Assembly (NCBI RefSeq): GCF_006539825.1
Contig: NZ_BJNT01000004.1
Location: 124,001-188,000 of the forward strand
Length of the DNA stretch: 64,000 nt
Reading direction: 5' to 3'
Source: Corynebacterium variabile
GTDB lineage: Bacteria > Actinomycetota > Actinomycetes > Mycobacteriales > Mycobacteriaceae
In this document: positions 44,114 through 52,539 of the stretch, one piece after another
How the letters are laid out: each line of letters begins with the position of its first letter
Position numbering within the stretch: the first letter of the stretch is position 1
Position numbers and translations under genes: made by a program
The notes under the pieces: model-generated
The model's input: only the letters and a program-made list of their open reading frames with translations
What the model was told of the DNA's origin: nothing
Databases searched by the model: none

Positions 44114-45625
44114 ATGAGTACGACCCTGCACACTCCGGACCACGTGACCACGACCGCATCCCTGTCGCCCGCCAGGCGATGGGGATTCCTCGTGCTGCTC
44201 AGCCTCGGCCTCTTCCTTGTCGGCGCCGACAACTCGATCCTCTACACCGCACTGCCGGAGCTGCGCGCCCAGCTGCACACCACCGACCTCGAGGGTCTGT
44301 GGATCATCAACGCCTACCCGCTGGTCCTCTGCGGCCTGCTCCTCGGCACCGGCACGCTCGGTGACCGGATCGGGCACCGCCTGATGTTCACCATCGGCGT
44401 CACCACCTTCGGCATCGGCTCCCTGCTCGCCGCCCTCGCCCCGAACGCCGAGTACCTCATCGGTGCCCGCGCCGTCCTCGGTGTCGCCGCCGCGACGATG
44501 ATGCCCGCCACCCTGGCACTGATCAGCCAGATCTTCCCGGATGAACGTGAACGCAGCACCGCCATCGGCATCTGGGTGTCCGTCGCCGTCGTCGGCTCCG
44601 CCTCAGGCCCGGTGCTCGGCGGCCTGTTGCTGGAGCACTACTCCTGGCACTCCGTCTTCCTCATCAACGTCCCGGTCGCCGCGATCGCACTGATCGGCAC
44701 CCTCCTCTTCGCCCCGCCGAATATGCCGAACCGCAACCGGAAGTGGGACTTCGCGTCCTCCCTGTACGCGATGTTCGCCATGGTCGGCATGGTCATGGGT
44801 ATCAAGGAGCTGGCGAACCCGGACCGCAACATGATCCTCTTCGCCCTGGCGATCGTGGTCGGCTGCATCGGTGTGGCGGCGTTCCGTCACCGCCAGCGCG
44901 TCCTGGTCGCCGACGGGCGGGAACCGCTGCTGGAGTTCAGTATCTTCCGCAACCGGATGTTCACCGGCGGCACCCTCGCCGCCGTGCTGGCGATGTTCGT
45001 CATGGCCGGTGCGGAGATGGTGACCACCCAGCGCTACCAGACCTCCGGCGGATTCAGCCCGCTCGAGGCCGGACTGCTCGTCGCCTCGGCGGCTCTGCCG
45101 GCGATCCCGGCGTCCGTCCTCGGTGGGGCGTACCTGCACAAGGTCGGGTTCCGGACACTGATCAGCGGTGGCTTCCTCGTCATCGCCGCCGGTCTGGGCG
45201 TCGGCATGTGGGCTTTCGAGCAGGCCCCGCTGTGGGTCTTCGTGCTCTGTTTCGTCGCGATCGGCACGGGCGCCGGCATGGTCATGTCCGTCTCCTCGAC
45301 GGCGATCATCGGGTCGGCGCCATCGTCGAAGGCGGGCATGGCGTCCTCCATCGAGGAGGTCTCCTACGAGTTCGGGACGCTGGTCTCCGTCTCGATCCTC
45401 GGTAGTCTGATGCCCATGTTCTACACGCTCATGGCGCCGGAGTCGGTCTCGCACGACGCCGAGCTGGGCGTGAACGACCCGGTGTTCGGGGCGGACGCAG
45501 CCGCCGCCTACGACTCCGCCTACCTGTACATCCTGGCCATCATCTGCGGCGTGGCCCTGCTCGCCGCGGTCCTGACCGCCCGGTGTTTCACCGGGAACCC
45601 GAAGGGCACCGTTGCGCACCAGTAA
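44114..45625 (+). CDS. MFS drug/metabolite exporter (DHA2, 14-helix type)
   Basis: This 503-residue protein has about fourteen membrane helices. Motifs: WIINAYPLVLCGLLLGTGTLGDRIGHRLMF (motif A region), GVAAATMMPATLALISQIFP (DHA2 signature) and GSASGPVLGGLLLEHYSWHSVFLINVPV (motif C). It resembles QacA/SmvA-type exporters. ATG 44114 was taken; upstream in-frame codons overlap the operator. It is translationally coupled to a TetR gene whose TTG start lies inside its last codons. Confidence 0.93.
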   Translation: MSTTLHTPDHVTTTASLSPARRWGFLVLLSLGLFLVGADNSILYTALPELRAQLHTTDLEGLWIINAYPLVLCGLLLGTGTLGDRIGHRLMFTIGVTTFGIGSLLAALAPNAEYLIGARAVLGVAAATMMPATLALISQIFPDERERSTAIGIWVSVAVVGSASGPVLGGLLLEHYSWHSVFLINVPVAAIALIGTLLFAPPNMPNRNRKWDFASSLYAMFAMVGMVMGIKELANPDRNMILFALAIVVGCIGVAAFRHRQRVLVADGREPLLEFSIFRNRMFTGGTLAAVLAMFVMAGAEMVTTQRYQTSGGFSPLEAGLLVASAALPAIPASVLGGAYLHKVGFRTLISGGFLVIAAGLGVGMWAFEQAPLWVFVLCFVAIGTGAGMVMSVSSTAIIGSAPSSKAGMASSIEEVSYEFGTLVSVSILGSLMPMFYTLMAPESVSHDAELGVNDPVFGADAAAAYDSAYLYILAIICGVALLAAVLTARCFTGNPKGTVAHQ

Positions 45626-46154
45626 GAGGGACCTCATCCTGGACACCGCCGTCGGTCTCATCGGGGACGCCGGCCTCGACGCGGTGACCTACGAATCACT
45701 GGCGGACGCCGCGGGCTTCTCCAAGTCGGGCATCGTCTACCACTTCCCGTCGCGCCGGGACCTGCTCGTCGGGATCCACCGGTACCTCGCCGCAGAGTGG
45801 GAGAAGGACCTGGTCGCCGCGGCCGGGGCCCCGGCAGAGGAGGTGGACGCCGCGACGCGTCTGCGGGCGGTCGTGACCACGATGTCCCATTCGGCGACCC
45901 GGGCGGAGCTGATGGTGCAGCTCGACGTGGTGTCTGACCCCGAATTCGCCGAGATCTGGGACGAGGTCGACAAGCGCTGGATGCCGTCGACCGCGGAGCT
46001 CACCGCGGACGGGGAGGACGGGGAACTCGCCCGGATGGCGTACCTGGTGCAGATCGCCGCGGACGGGCTGTGGGTCCACGACCACGTGCACCGGACACTG
46101 ACGAAGGCCCAGCGCGAGGCGCTGACGGCGACGCTGCTCGGGTTGATTCCCTAG
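45612..46154 (+). CDS. TetR-family transcriptional regulator
   Basis: This 180-residue protein has an N-terminal TetR helix-turn-helix: RDLILDTAVGLIGDAGLDAVTYESLADAAGFSKSGIVYHFPSRRDLL. It starts at TTG 45612 within the exporter gene and ends in a CTAG that is also the stop of the opposing racemase gene. It probably represses its own operon through the palindrome at 44080-44101 and responds to an exporter substrate through its variable C-terminal domain. Confidence 0.93.
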   Translation: MRTSKRDLILDTAVGLIGDAGLDAVTYESLADAAGFSKSGIVYHFPSRRDLLVGIHRYLAAEWEKDLVAAAGAPAEEVDAATRLRAVVTTMSHSATRAELMVQLDVVSDPEFAEIWDEVDKRWMPSTAELTADGEDGELARMAYLVQIAADGLWVHDHVHRTLTKAQREALTATLLGLIP

Positions 46155-46876
46155 ATTCCAGGCCGGGGCTCAGTGTCGCCGACGGCGGCGTCCACCAGGG
46201 CGCGGGTGTGGATCGCGACCGTGTCGAGGCAGGGGACCGGCGAGACGGAATCGTTGAGCACCATCGGCAGTTCCGTGCAGCCGAGCACGACCTGGTCGAC
46301 GCCCTCAGCGCGGTGGACCCGGTCGATGATCCCCACGAACCGGTCGCGGGTCTCGTCGGTGACGACGCCGAGTTCCAGTTCAGTGGCGATCCGGTGCTGG
46401 ACCTCCTCGATCTCCGCAGCGTCCGGCAGGACCACCTCGACCCCGGCATCGGTAAAGGGGCGGGTGAAGAAACCGTTGGTCTCCGGGGACATGGTGAACC
46501 CGGTGCCGAGCAGCAGCACCTTGCCGGTCCCGCGGGCGACAGCCTCGTCGCGCACGGCGTCCACCGCGGAGACCAGCGGGACCGGGGAGGCCTCCACCAG
46601 CCGGTCGAAGACGATGTGCGGGGTGATCGCGGTGAGGCTGGCGACCTGTGCCCCGGCGGCGGCCAGGGAGCCGATGCCGGCGGAGAGGTAGGCGGTCAAC
46701 CCGTCGAAGTCCTGCGCGGCGCAGTGCCGGAAGACCTCGAAGACGCTCAGTGACTCCACCGTGAGCTGAGGCAGGACGTCGTCGCCGAGTCTGGCCTGCA
46801 CGCCCTCGCAGATCGCCCGGTAGTAGAGCAGGGTCGATTCCGGGCCGGTGCCGCCGATGATGCCGAGTTTGGTCAT
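46151..46876 (-). CDS. aspartate/glutamate racemase-family protein
   Basis: This 241-residue protein shows TKLGIIGGTGPESTLLYYRAI at the N-terminus, the segment AITPHIVFDRLV at the position of the first catalytic loop, and the second-loop Cys in QVVLGCTELPMVL. It resembles broad-specificity amino acid racemases (RacX/YgeA group). The first Cys is not visible in its loop, so activity on a standard amino acid is uncertain. ATG 46876 starts the conserved region directly. Confidence 0.87.
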   Translation of the reverse strand: MTKLGIIGGTGPESTLLYYRAICEGVQARLGDDVLPQLTVESLSVFEVFRHCAAQDFDGLTAYLSAGIGSLAAAGAQVASLTAITPHIVFDRLVEASPVPLVSAVDAVRDEAVARGTGKVLLLGTGFTMSPETNGFFTRPFTDAGVEVVLPDAAEIEEVQHRIATELELGVVTDETRDRFVGIIDRVHRAEGVDQVVLGCTELPMVLNDSVSPVPCLDTVAIHTRALVDAAVGDTEPRPGI

Positions 46877-46896
46877 GCCTCCGTTGGTACCACCGG

Positions 46897-48243
46897 TCAG
46901 GCGTGCGTGGCGTCCTTCTGACGGACGCTCGTCGTCACCGCGGCGATCGCGGTGGTCAGCGGTACGGCGGCGACGAGGGCCAGGGAACCGGTCGCCGAAC
47001 GCAGGATCTCGGTGGCCATGATGTCCGAGGTGAGTATGTGGGTCAGGCTCCGTCCGGAGACACTGAGCAGGACCAGCAGCGGCAGCGCGGCACCGGCATA
47101 GGACAGCACCAGGGTGTACACCGTCGAGGCCAGGTGGTCGCGTCCCACGCGCATGGCGGTGGTGAACAGCTTCCATCGCGATGCATCCGGGTTCGCCGTC
47201 TGCAGCTCACTGATCGTGGACGCCTGCGCCACCGTCACATCGTTGAGCACACCGAGTGTGCCGAGGATGAACCCGGCCAACAGCAGGCCCGTGACCTGCA
47301 CCCCGGGCAGATACAGCAGGATCTGGAAATTGTTCTCGTCGGCGAGTCCACGCAGCTCGGAGGTGTCGATCGCCAGTGCTGCCAGACCTGTGCCGAAGAG
47401 CATGGCGACCAGCGTGCCGCCCAACGAGGACGCCGTCTTCCAGTTCATCCCGTGCACCAGGAACAGCACCAGGTAGAGCACCGCCGCGCACGCCGTGATC
47501 GCCAGCATCACCGGATTGCCGCCGCGGGCCAGCGCCGGCAGCAGGAACACCCCGATGACGCCGAGGGTGATCGCCAGGCCGAGGATCGCCCGCACCCCGC
47601 GCCACGCACCGACCAGGCAGATGGCGAGGACGGTGACGGCCAGCCAGATCCACAGCGGCGTCCCGCGCTGGAAGTCCTGGAAAGCGTAGGAACGGTTGCC
47701 GTCCGCGTCGGTGGTGGTGGCCAGCAGCACGTGATCGCCGACATTCACGTCGGCGTCCTCGTCGTTGTTCGGGGACGCCAGCAGCGTGCGGCGTCCTTCA
47801 TCGGGGCCGTCGGTGATGTCGACGATGAGCTGGTCACAGGGGTCGGGGCCGACTGCCTCGGAGGTGGGGGCGGAGTCGAAGACCTTGCCGATCTGGGCTG
47901 AGGCGCACGAACCGGTGGTCTCCATGGCGACGGTGCCCTCGGCGACCTCCTGGGCCAGATTCGAGGTCTCGTGGAAACCGTCGGAGGTGACGGCCTTGCC
48001 GTGCGGCCACTGCAGCGCCACGGCGATGACCGTGGCGATAGCCCCCAGGAACAGGAAGGACGACAGGATGGCGCGCGACGGAGTCCAGGTGATCTTCCGC
48101 GGGTCGGAGAACCACGGGCCCATGTCATGGGAGTGACTGTGGCCGTGGGAGTGGAGCTCCTTCGGCGGATGCGCGTGGTCATGCGCGTGGTCATGCGCGT
48201 GGTCGTGCTCGGGGTGTTCTTCCGGAGCGGCGTGGCGTCCCAC
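46897..48243 (-). CDS. YibE/F-family membrane protein with His-rich N-terminus
   Basis: This 448-residue protein has a cytoplasmic N-terminus carrying repeated His-Asp-His-Ala (HDHAHDHAHDHAH) and [10 protein letters not shown], then one membrane helix, an extracytoplasmic domain of about 120 residues, and seven or so further helices typical of YibE/F. The family function is unknown. The histidine-rich tail suggests metal (Ni, Zn or Co) binding. It ends 20 bases before the racemase start. Start GTG 48243. Confidence 0.88.
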   Translation of the reverse strand: MGRHAAPEEHPEHDHAHDHAHDHAHPPKELHSHGHSHSHDMGPWFSDPRKITWTPSRAILSSFLFLGAIATVIAVALQWPHGKAVTSDGFHETSNLAQEVAEGTVAMETTGSCASAQIGKVFDSAPTSEAVGPDPCDQLIVDITDGPDEGRRTLLASPNNDEDADVNVGDHVLLATTTDADGNRSYAFQDFQRGTPLWIWLAVTVLAICLVGAWRGVRAILGLAITLGVIGVFLLPALARGGNPVMLAITACAAVLYLVLFLVHGMNWKTASSLGGTLVAMLFGTGLAALAIDTSELRGLADENNFQILLYLPGVQVTGLLLAGFILGTLGVLNDVTVAQASTISELQTANPDASRWKLFTTAMRVGRDHLASTVYTLVLSYAGAALPLLVLLSVSGRSLTHILTSDIMATEILRSATGSLALVAAVPLTTAIAAVTTSVRQKDATHA

Positions 48244-48444
48244 TGTGGTGGTGCCTTTCTGTCGGCGGGCGGCGTCCCGGGCAGGCGGAACGGACCTGCC
48301 CAGTCTGCCACGGCACGGCAGGGGTGACTGTGCGGCCGCCCTGTCTGGAGGGTGCCCTCAGAAGTACGGGGTGAGATAGGTAGAGTCGCGAACCGAATGA
48401 CGTTTTAACCATGCTCACCACAGACACTCAAGGAGAAGGTCACG

Positions 48445-49812
48445 ATGGCAGATCAACAACCGTGGGGCGGGGCGCCGGATCCCGGACAGCAGGCGCAGAA
48501 CCAGTACGGGCAGCCGCAGGGCGGATACTCACCCCAGCATGCCGCCCCGCAGCAGAAGGGGGCCGGGCTCGCGGCGCTGCGTCCGCTGGTCACTCCGCTG
48601 AACGCGGGTATCGGGGCGGGCGTGTTGTTCCTGCTGACCGTGCTGAGCTACTGGCTGAGCTGGGAGCGTTTCAGCGAGGACGGCAACAAGGCAACCTTCA
48701 ACGGCTTCGGGATCCAGAAGATCTCCGGAGACGGGGAGACGATACGGAACCTGGTGACGGGCTCCTTCTTCCTCGGCCTGTTGGTGGTCCTGCTCCTTGT
48801 CGCTGCAGCGCTGCTGGCGGTGACGACGGCGTACCAGAAGATCGCCGCACTGTGTCTGACCGTCGCCGGTGGAATCGGACTCCTGTACGCGTTTATCGGC
48901 CTGTTCTCTGACTTCGGCATGGACAAGAGCTTCTTCGGCTCATCCGCAGGGCCGGACGACGACGCCATTGACTGGGGACTGACCTTCGGCATCTTCTTCG
49001 CACTGGTCATCAGTCTGGTGACTCTCGCCCTCGGCATCCTCTACTTCCTGTCCGCGCAGGGCCCGCTGCTCTCTACTGCAGCCCCGACGGCACCGGCCAA
49101 CGGTCTGGCGGCGGTGCTTCGACCGGTCTATGTCGCCGGTGCGGGCGTCGTCCTGTTCCTGCTTCTTGTGCTGAGTTACATCCTCGAGTGGCGTTCTGCC
49201 GGTGACGACACCGGTGACGTGTCCGTCAACGGACTCGGCCACCGCAGCACGGAGTACAATATCTACGGCGAAACCGGAACGATCAGCGACATCAGCCTGT
49301 TCCCGCTGTTCGCAGCGGCTTTCACCTTCGCTCTCATCCTCTTCGGTGCGCTGGTCCTCAGCGCGACGGTGTGGAAGAAGATCGGCGGTCTGCTTATCGC
49401 CGTGGGCGCCGCACTTGCCCTGCTCACCGCGTTCGTCGGATTGGTCTCTGACTTCGGCCTGTTCCGTGACACGGCCGGTGAGGGCTACGACGGCTACACT
49501 CCGTCGACCTCTGTCTCCGTCGGCGTCTTCCTCGTCCTCTTCTTCAGCCTGGTGCTGCTCGTCGTGGCGGTGCTGTACCTGCTGGTCGACTTCGGCATCC
49601 TCGGCGGCACCAAGCCGCAGCAGCAGTTCGGCCAGCAGTTCGGCCAGGCGCCGCAGGGCCAGCCGGGCCAGCCGCAGTGGAACCAGTACGGCCAGGCTCC
49701 GCAGCAGCCGCAGCAGGGTCAGCAGTACCCGCCGCAGAACCCCGGTCAGAACCCCGGTCAGAACCCCGGTCAGAACCCCGGCCAGATTCCGCCGGCCCCC
49801 GGCCGCTGGTAG
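48445..49812 (+). CDS. repeat-built membrane protein with Gln/Pro/Gly tails
   Basis: This 455-residue protein of unknown function has an N-terminal Gln/Pro/Gly-rich stretch, then two homologous four-helix units (about residues 40-215 and 220-390). Each begins with an L-S-Y-W/I-L-S/E-W type helix and contains SDFG near helix three. It ends in a Gln-rich tail with QNPG repeats. AAGGAGAAGG lies before the ATG. The layout suggests an envelope-associated scaffold, but no family was recognised. Confidence 0.8.
   Translation: MADQQPWGGAPDPGQQAQNQYGQPQGGYSPQHAAPQQKGAGLAALRPLVTPLNAGIGAGVLFLLTVLSYWLSWERFSEDGNKATFNGFGIQKISGDGETIRNLVTGSFFLGLLVVLLLVAAALLAVTTAYQKIAALCLTVAGGIGLLYAFIGLFSDFGMDKSFFGSSAGPDDDAIDWGLTFGIFFALVISLVTLALGILYFLSAQGPLLSTAAPTAPANGLAAVLRPVYVAGAGVVLFLLLVLSYILEWRSAGDDTGDVSVNGLGHRSTEYNIYGETGTISDISLFPLFAAAFTFALILFGALVLSATVWKKIGGLLIAVGAALALLTAFVGLVSDFGLFRDTAGEGYDGYTPSTSVSVGVFLVLFFSLVLLVVAVLYLLVDFGILGGTKPQQQFGQQFGQAPQGQPGQPQWNQYGQAPQQPQQGQQYPPQNPGQNPGQNPGQNPGQIPPAPGRW
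49735..49782 (+). repeat. 12-bp tandem repeat, four units, coding QNPG
   Basis: The unit CAGAACCCCGGT is repeated four times in a row inside the C-terminal tail of the preceding membrane protein gene, giving (QNPG)x4. Units are identical at the DNA level, so copy number could change by slippage without shifting frame. Confidence 0.9.
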
Positions 49813-49833
49813 ATGCCGGGGTAGCTGGCATCT
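49811..49833 (+). terminator. hairpin terminator candidate
   Basis: AGATGCC (49811-49817) pairs perfectly with GGCATCT (49827-49833) around a 9-base loop, immediately at the stop codon of the membrane protein gene. It has no T-run. Confidence 0.45.
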
Positions 49834-50150
49834 GCACCTGCACAGTGGCAGCTGGTCCTGGCGGCCCGGAAGGGAAAGGCGACAGGAGCAGATGCCGTCC
49901 TGCAGTAGGGGATGCCGCAGGAGACTCTGGCGTGCTGCTCCGTGGGACTGCTAAGGCGGCGCCCATGTACGCAGGCACTTACACGGGGACCGCCTCCCTG
50001 AAGCTCCGCACCCGCCGCTGACGGCGAGGAGCGTTCCAGAGCACTTCAACAGACGAACTTCTTCTCCGCCGTCTTCCGGCCCACATCACCATCGTGGAGC
50101 CGGGCGGCGGTTTCGTGCTGCCCGGCTCCGGAAGACTTCTGGAGACCACC
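49834..50150. other. intergenic stretch without supported gene
   Basis: I see no convincing coding signal up to about 50080. The frame continuing upstream from 50151 encodes a Gly-rich segment (GGGFVLPGSG) that could be the damaged or divergent nucleotide-binding start of the following epimerase-like gene, with a possible GTG start at 50094. Confidence 0.4.
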
Positions 50151-51074
50151 ATGTCCCGTACCCCTCATCTGTCCGCGTCCTCCCGCGGCGCCACCGTCGC
50201 CGACCTCGTCCGCGGGAACGCCGGAGACCGTGACCTGCTCCGTCGGGTCGTCGCCGGTGGTCCGGGCGGTGAGCCGGTCGCCGAACCCGCCGCCGCGGTC
50301 TTCCACTGCATCCACACCAGTTACGACGCCCGGGCCTGGGCCGCCGACCTGCCCGACCGGGAGCAGGCGGTGATGGACGTCGCCGCAGAGTACGGAGTCC
50401 CCGTCGTCTTCCCCGAATCCGTCTACGCCTTCGGCACGGCGGCGCAGGATCTTGATGACGGCCCTGATGGCGGCCCTGATGGCGGCACAGCGGAGCGCGC
50501 CGTCACAGGAGAGGTGGAGCCGGCGTCCCCGCTCGGGGAGATCCGGGCACGACTGCTCGCGGCCCGTGCGGCACATCCCGCACGCACCCTCTCCGTCGTC
50601 GCCGCCGACCTCATCGGACCGACCGCCGACCCGGCGTCCGCGGTCTTCCAGCTGCTCGTGTTCGGACCCGCCGCGGCGGGGAAGAGGGCGTGGGTGCTCG
50701 GTGACCCGGACGTGCCACGGTCGGTCACCTGGATCCCCGACCTCACCGCGGCGATGGTCTCGGCGGCGGAGCATGCCGGAGAGCTCGCTCCCCGGGGCAC
50801 CGCCGTGCTCCTCGCGCCCACCACCCTGACCATGACCCAGCGGCAGATGGCCGAGGCCGTCGCCCCGGACGGGCGCGCCCGGGTCAGTCACATCCCCTGG
50901 TGGATCCTCCGGGTCGCGGGAGTGTTTTCACCGATGATGCGGGAGCTGCGACGGCAACGCTATCTGTGGGACGCCCCGGCAGTCCTGCGCCCCGGGCACC
51001 TGGAGGAAAGGTACGGACTGCGGCCCACCGCACAGAAGGATGTCCTCACCCGTTCCCACTGGTCACACAGTTAG
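50151..51074 (+). CDS. NAD-dependent epimerase/dehydratase-like protein, unusual N-terminus
   Basis: This protein of about 307 residues matches extended SDR/epimerases from VADLVRGNAGDRDLLRRV on, with VFHCIHTSYDARAW, VVFPESVYAFG and the C-terminal substrate region (SVTWIPDLTAAMVSAAEHAG). The usual N-terminal TGxxGxxG dinucleotide site is absent after the ATG at 50151, which has a good GGAG six bases upstream. If translation starts at GTG 50094, a Gly-rich but irregular GGGFVLPGSG is added. It may be truncated, diverged or no longer NAD-binding. Confidence 0.75.
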   Translation: MSRTPHLSASSRGATVADLVRGNAGDRDLLRRVVAGGPGGEPVAEPAAAVFHCIHTSYDARAWAADLPDREQAVMDVAAEYGVPVVFPESVYAFGTAAQDLDDGPDGGPDGGTAERAVTGEVEPASPLGEIRARLLAARAAHPARTLSVVAADLIGPTADPASAVFQLLVFGPAAAGKRAWVLGDPDVPRSVTWIPDLTAAMVSAAEHAGELAPRGTAVLLAPTTLTMTQRQMAEAVAPDGRARVSHIPWWILRVAGVFSPMMRELRRQRYLWDAPAVLRPGHLEERYGLRPTAQKDVLTRSHWSHS

Positions 51075-51108
51075 GACAGGCGCCGCCGACGCTGCTAACT
51101 TGGATGCC

Positions 51109-51594
51109 ATGTCCACCACCAGCCAGGTCGCCGCGAATCAGGGTGTTTCGGGAGCCACTGCCCCGTCGCCCGACACCGCTGCGTCGACCGCACAGGCTCC
51201 GTCGGCCACGCCGGCGAAGTCGCTGAGCCGCGCCGACCGGTTCATGTACCGCATGCTGCGGATCCGTCCCGAGCAGATCGACAAGATCGACATGGAGGCC
51301 ATCGCCGGCGCCCACCGGGCCTTCCGCTGGGCGATCGTGGTCTCCGCCGTACGCTGCACGATCAGCTACGTGATCATCCCGATCCTGATCCCGGTGCTCA
51401 GCGTCATGGGGTCCCTGGCCGCTCCGATCACCATCGCCCTGTGCGTGGTCGCACTGGTCAACGGCTGGCTCGGCGTCCGCCGGTTCTGGGTCACCGACCA
51501 CCGCGGTAAATGGGGCTACACCTGGTTCATGGCGCTGATCTACGTGATCAGCATCGTGACCATCGTCCACGAGATTGTGAAGGTCGTGTCCTGA
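51109..51594 (+). CDS. conserved actinobacterial membrane protein
   Basis: This 161-residue protein has a Ser/Thr/Ala-rich N-terminal 45 residues, then a basic segment (SRADRFMYRMLRIRPEQIDKID) and three membrane helices (about residues 80-105, 108-125, 140-158). The family was not recognised by name. It is translationally coupled to the next small gene (TGATG). Start ATG 51109. Confidence 0.8.
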   Translation: MSTTSQVAANQGVSGATAPSPDTAASTAQAPSATPAKSLSRADRFMYRMLRIRPEQIDKIDMEAIAGAHRAFRWAIVVSAVRCTISYVIIPILIPVLSVMGSLAAPITIALCVVALVNGWLGVRRFWVTDHRGKWGYTWFMALIYVISIVTIVHEIVKVVS

Positions 51595-51761
51595 TGAAGA
51601 ACGACGAAGCCACCGAGTACGAGGCCGCCCTGCAGGAGCAGCAGGACCGCGAGGCACAGCAGCCGGAGATCCCGCACTCCTCCAACGCCGACGTGGTCAC
51701 GCTGGTCCTCGGCGCGATCATGATCATCGGCCTTGTCGTCTGCATGACCATTTACATGTAG
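51594..51761 (+). CDS. small single-helix membrane protein
   Basis: This 55-residue protein starts at ATG 51594 inside the upstream stop codon. It has an acidic, Gln/Glu-rich N-terminal half (EYEAALQEQQDREAQQPE) followed by one membrane helix (VVTLVLGAIMIIGLVVCMTIYM). It is probably a partner subunit of the preceding membrane protein. Its function is unknown. Confidence 0.75.
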   Translation: MKNDEATEYEAALQEQQDREAQQPEIPHSSNADVVTLVLGAIMIIGLVVCMTIYM

Positions 51762-51765
51762 CTCT

Positions 51766-52539
51766 CTACGGGCATCGCGCCGTCACCACGAAGTGAGGCC
51801 TGGACTCATGCCCCGGCGCCACCCCGAAACGCAGGTCCAGTTCCGCGACCTGCGGCAATGGCTTCACAATGACATCGGTGAATCCCGCGACCAGGAACAC
51901 CTCGGCGAAGTCCTCCATGGACGCTGCGGTGCCCAGCGGCAGTGCCCCGAGCGTCGCCGGGTCATAGGTACGGACGAAGGCGTCCTCCCCGTCTGCGGAC
52001 GGGACCTTCATCGCGGGGGCCACACCGTGCGGGAACCAGGTCGCGTCCACCGCGACGACCGTTCCACCCGGACGCAGCAGCGTCCGCCAGGCCCGGGCTG
52101 CGGCGACCGGGTCGGGGAGCGTCCACAGCACGTAACGATTGACGACGGCATCGAGAGAGGACGCCAGGATGCCGGGAGCATGGGCGTCACCGATGAGGAC
52201 GCGCAGGTCAGGGTGTGCGGCCTGGGCGGCGGAGACCATACCGGGGGAGTGGTCAACACCGGTGACGCGGTGACCTGCATCCGCCAGCAGCGACGCCAGA
52301 TAGCCGGACCCGGTGCCGACGTCGAGAATGTCGAGAGCTCCGGATCCCTCCCTGCCGCAGCCGTCCAGCGCGGTGGCGAACACCGACGCCCACAGTTCAC
52401 GGTCGACCGCGGCACGCGCCCCGGAGACCTGGTGTGCGTGGTACTCGGCGGCGCGGCCGGACCAGTAGAAGTCCAACCTGTCCTGCAGCGCGGCGGTCTC
52501 GGTAATTGCGCTGGTCTCGGTGGTTGCGGCTGTGGTCAT
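51766..52539 (-). CDS. class I SAM-dependent methyltransferase
   Basis: This 257-residue protein has motif I LDILDVGTGSGYLASLLADAG (about residue 72), motif II VTGVDHSPGMVSAAQ and VLWTLPDPVAAARAWRTLLRPGG. It is the last gene of a four-gene operon with an iron/metal-type ABC transporter, joined by an ATGA overlap. Methyltransferases in this position may modify a siderophore or metallophore; that link is inference. Confidence 0.88.
   Translation of the reverse strand: MTTAATTETSAITETAALQDRLDFYWSGRAAEYHAHQVSGARAAVDRELWASVFATALDGCGREGSGALDILDVGTGSGYLASLLADAGHRVTGVDHSPGMVSAAQAAHPDLRVLIGDAHAPGILASSLDAVVNRYVLWTLPDPVAAARAWRTLLRPGGTVVAVDATWFPHGVAPAMKVPSADGEDAFVRTYDPATLGALPLGTAASMEDFAEVFLVAGFTDVIVKPLPQVAELDLRFGVAPGHESRPHFVVTARCP

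Noticed and set aside
46151-47176. Longer form of the amino acid racemase starting 100 codons upstream
   Set aside because: The added residues are Arg/His/Pro-rich, overlap the YibE/F coding region and lack similarity; the family start at 46876 is clear.
49735-49782. Possible CRISPR-like array at the QNPG repeats
   Set aside because: Units are 12 bp, contiguous without spacers and in frame inside a coding region; a simple tandem repeat.
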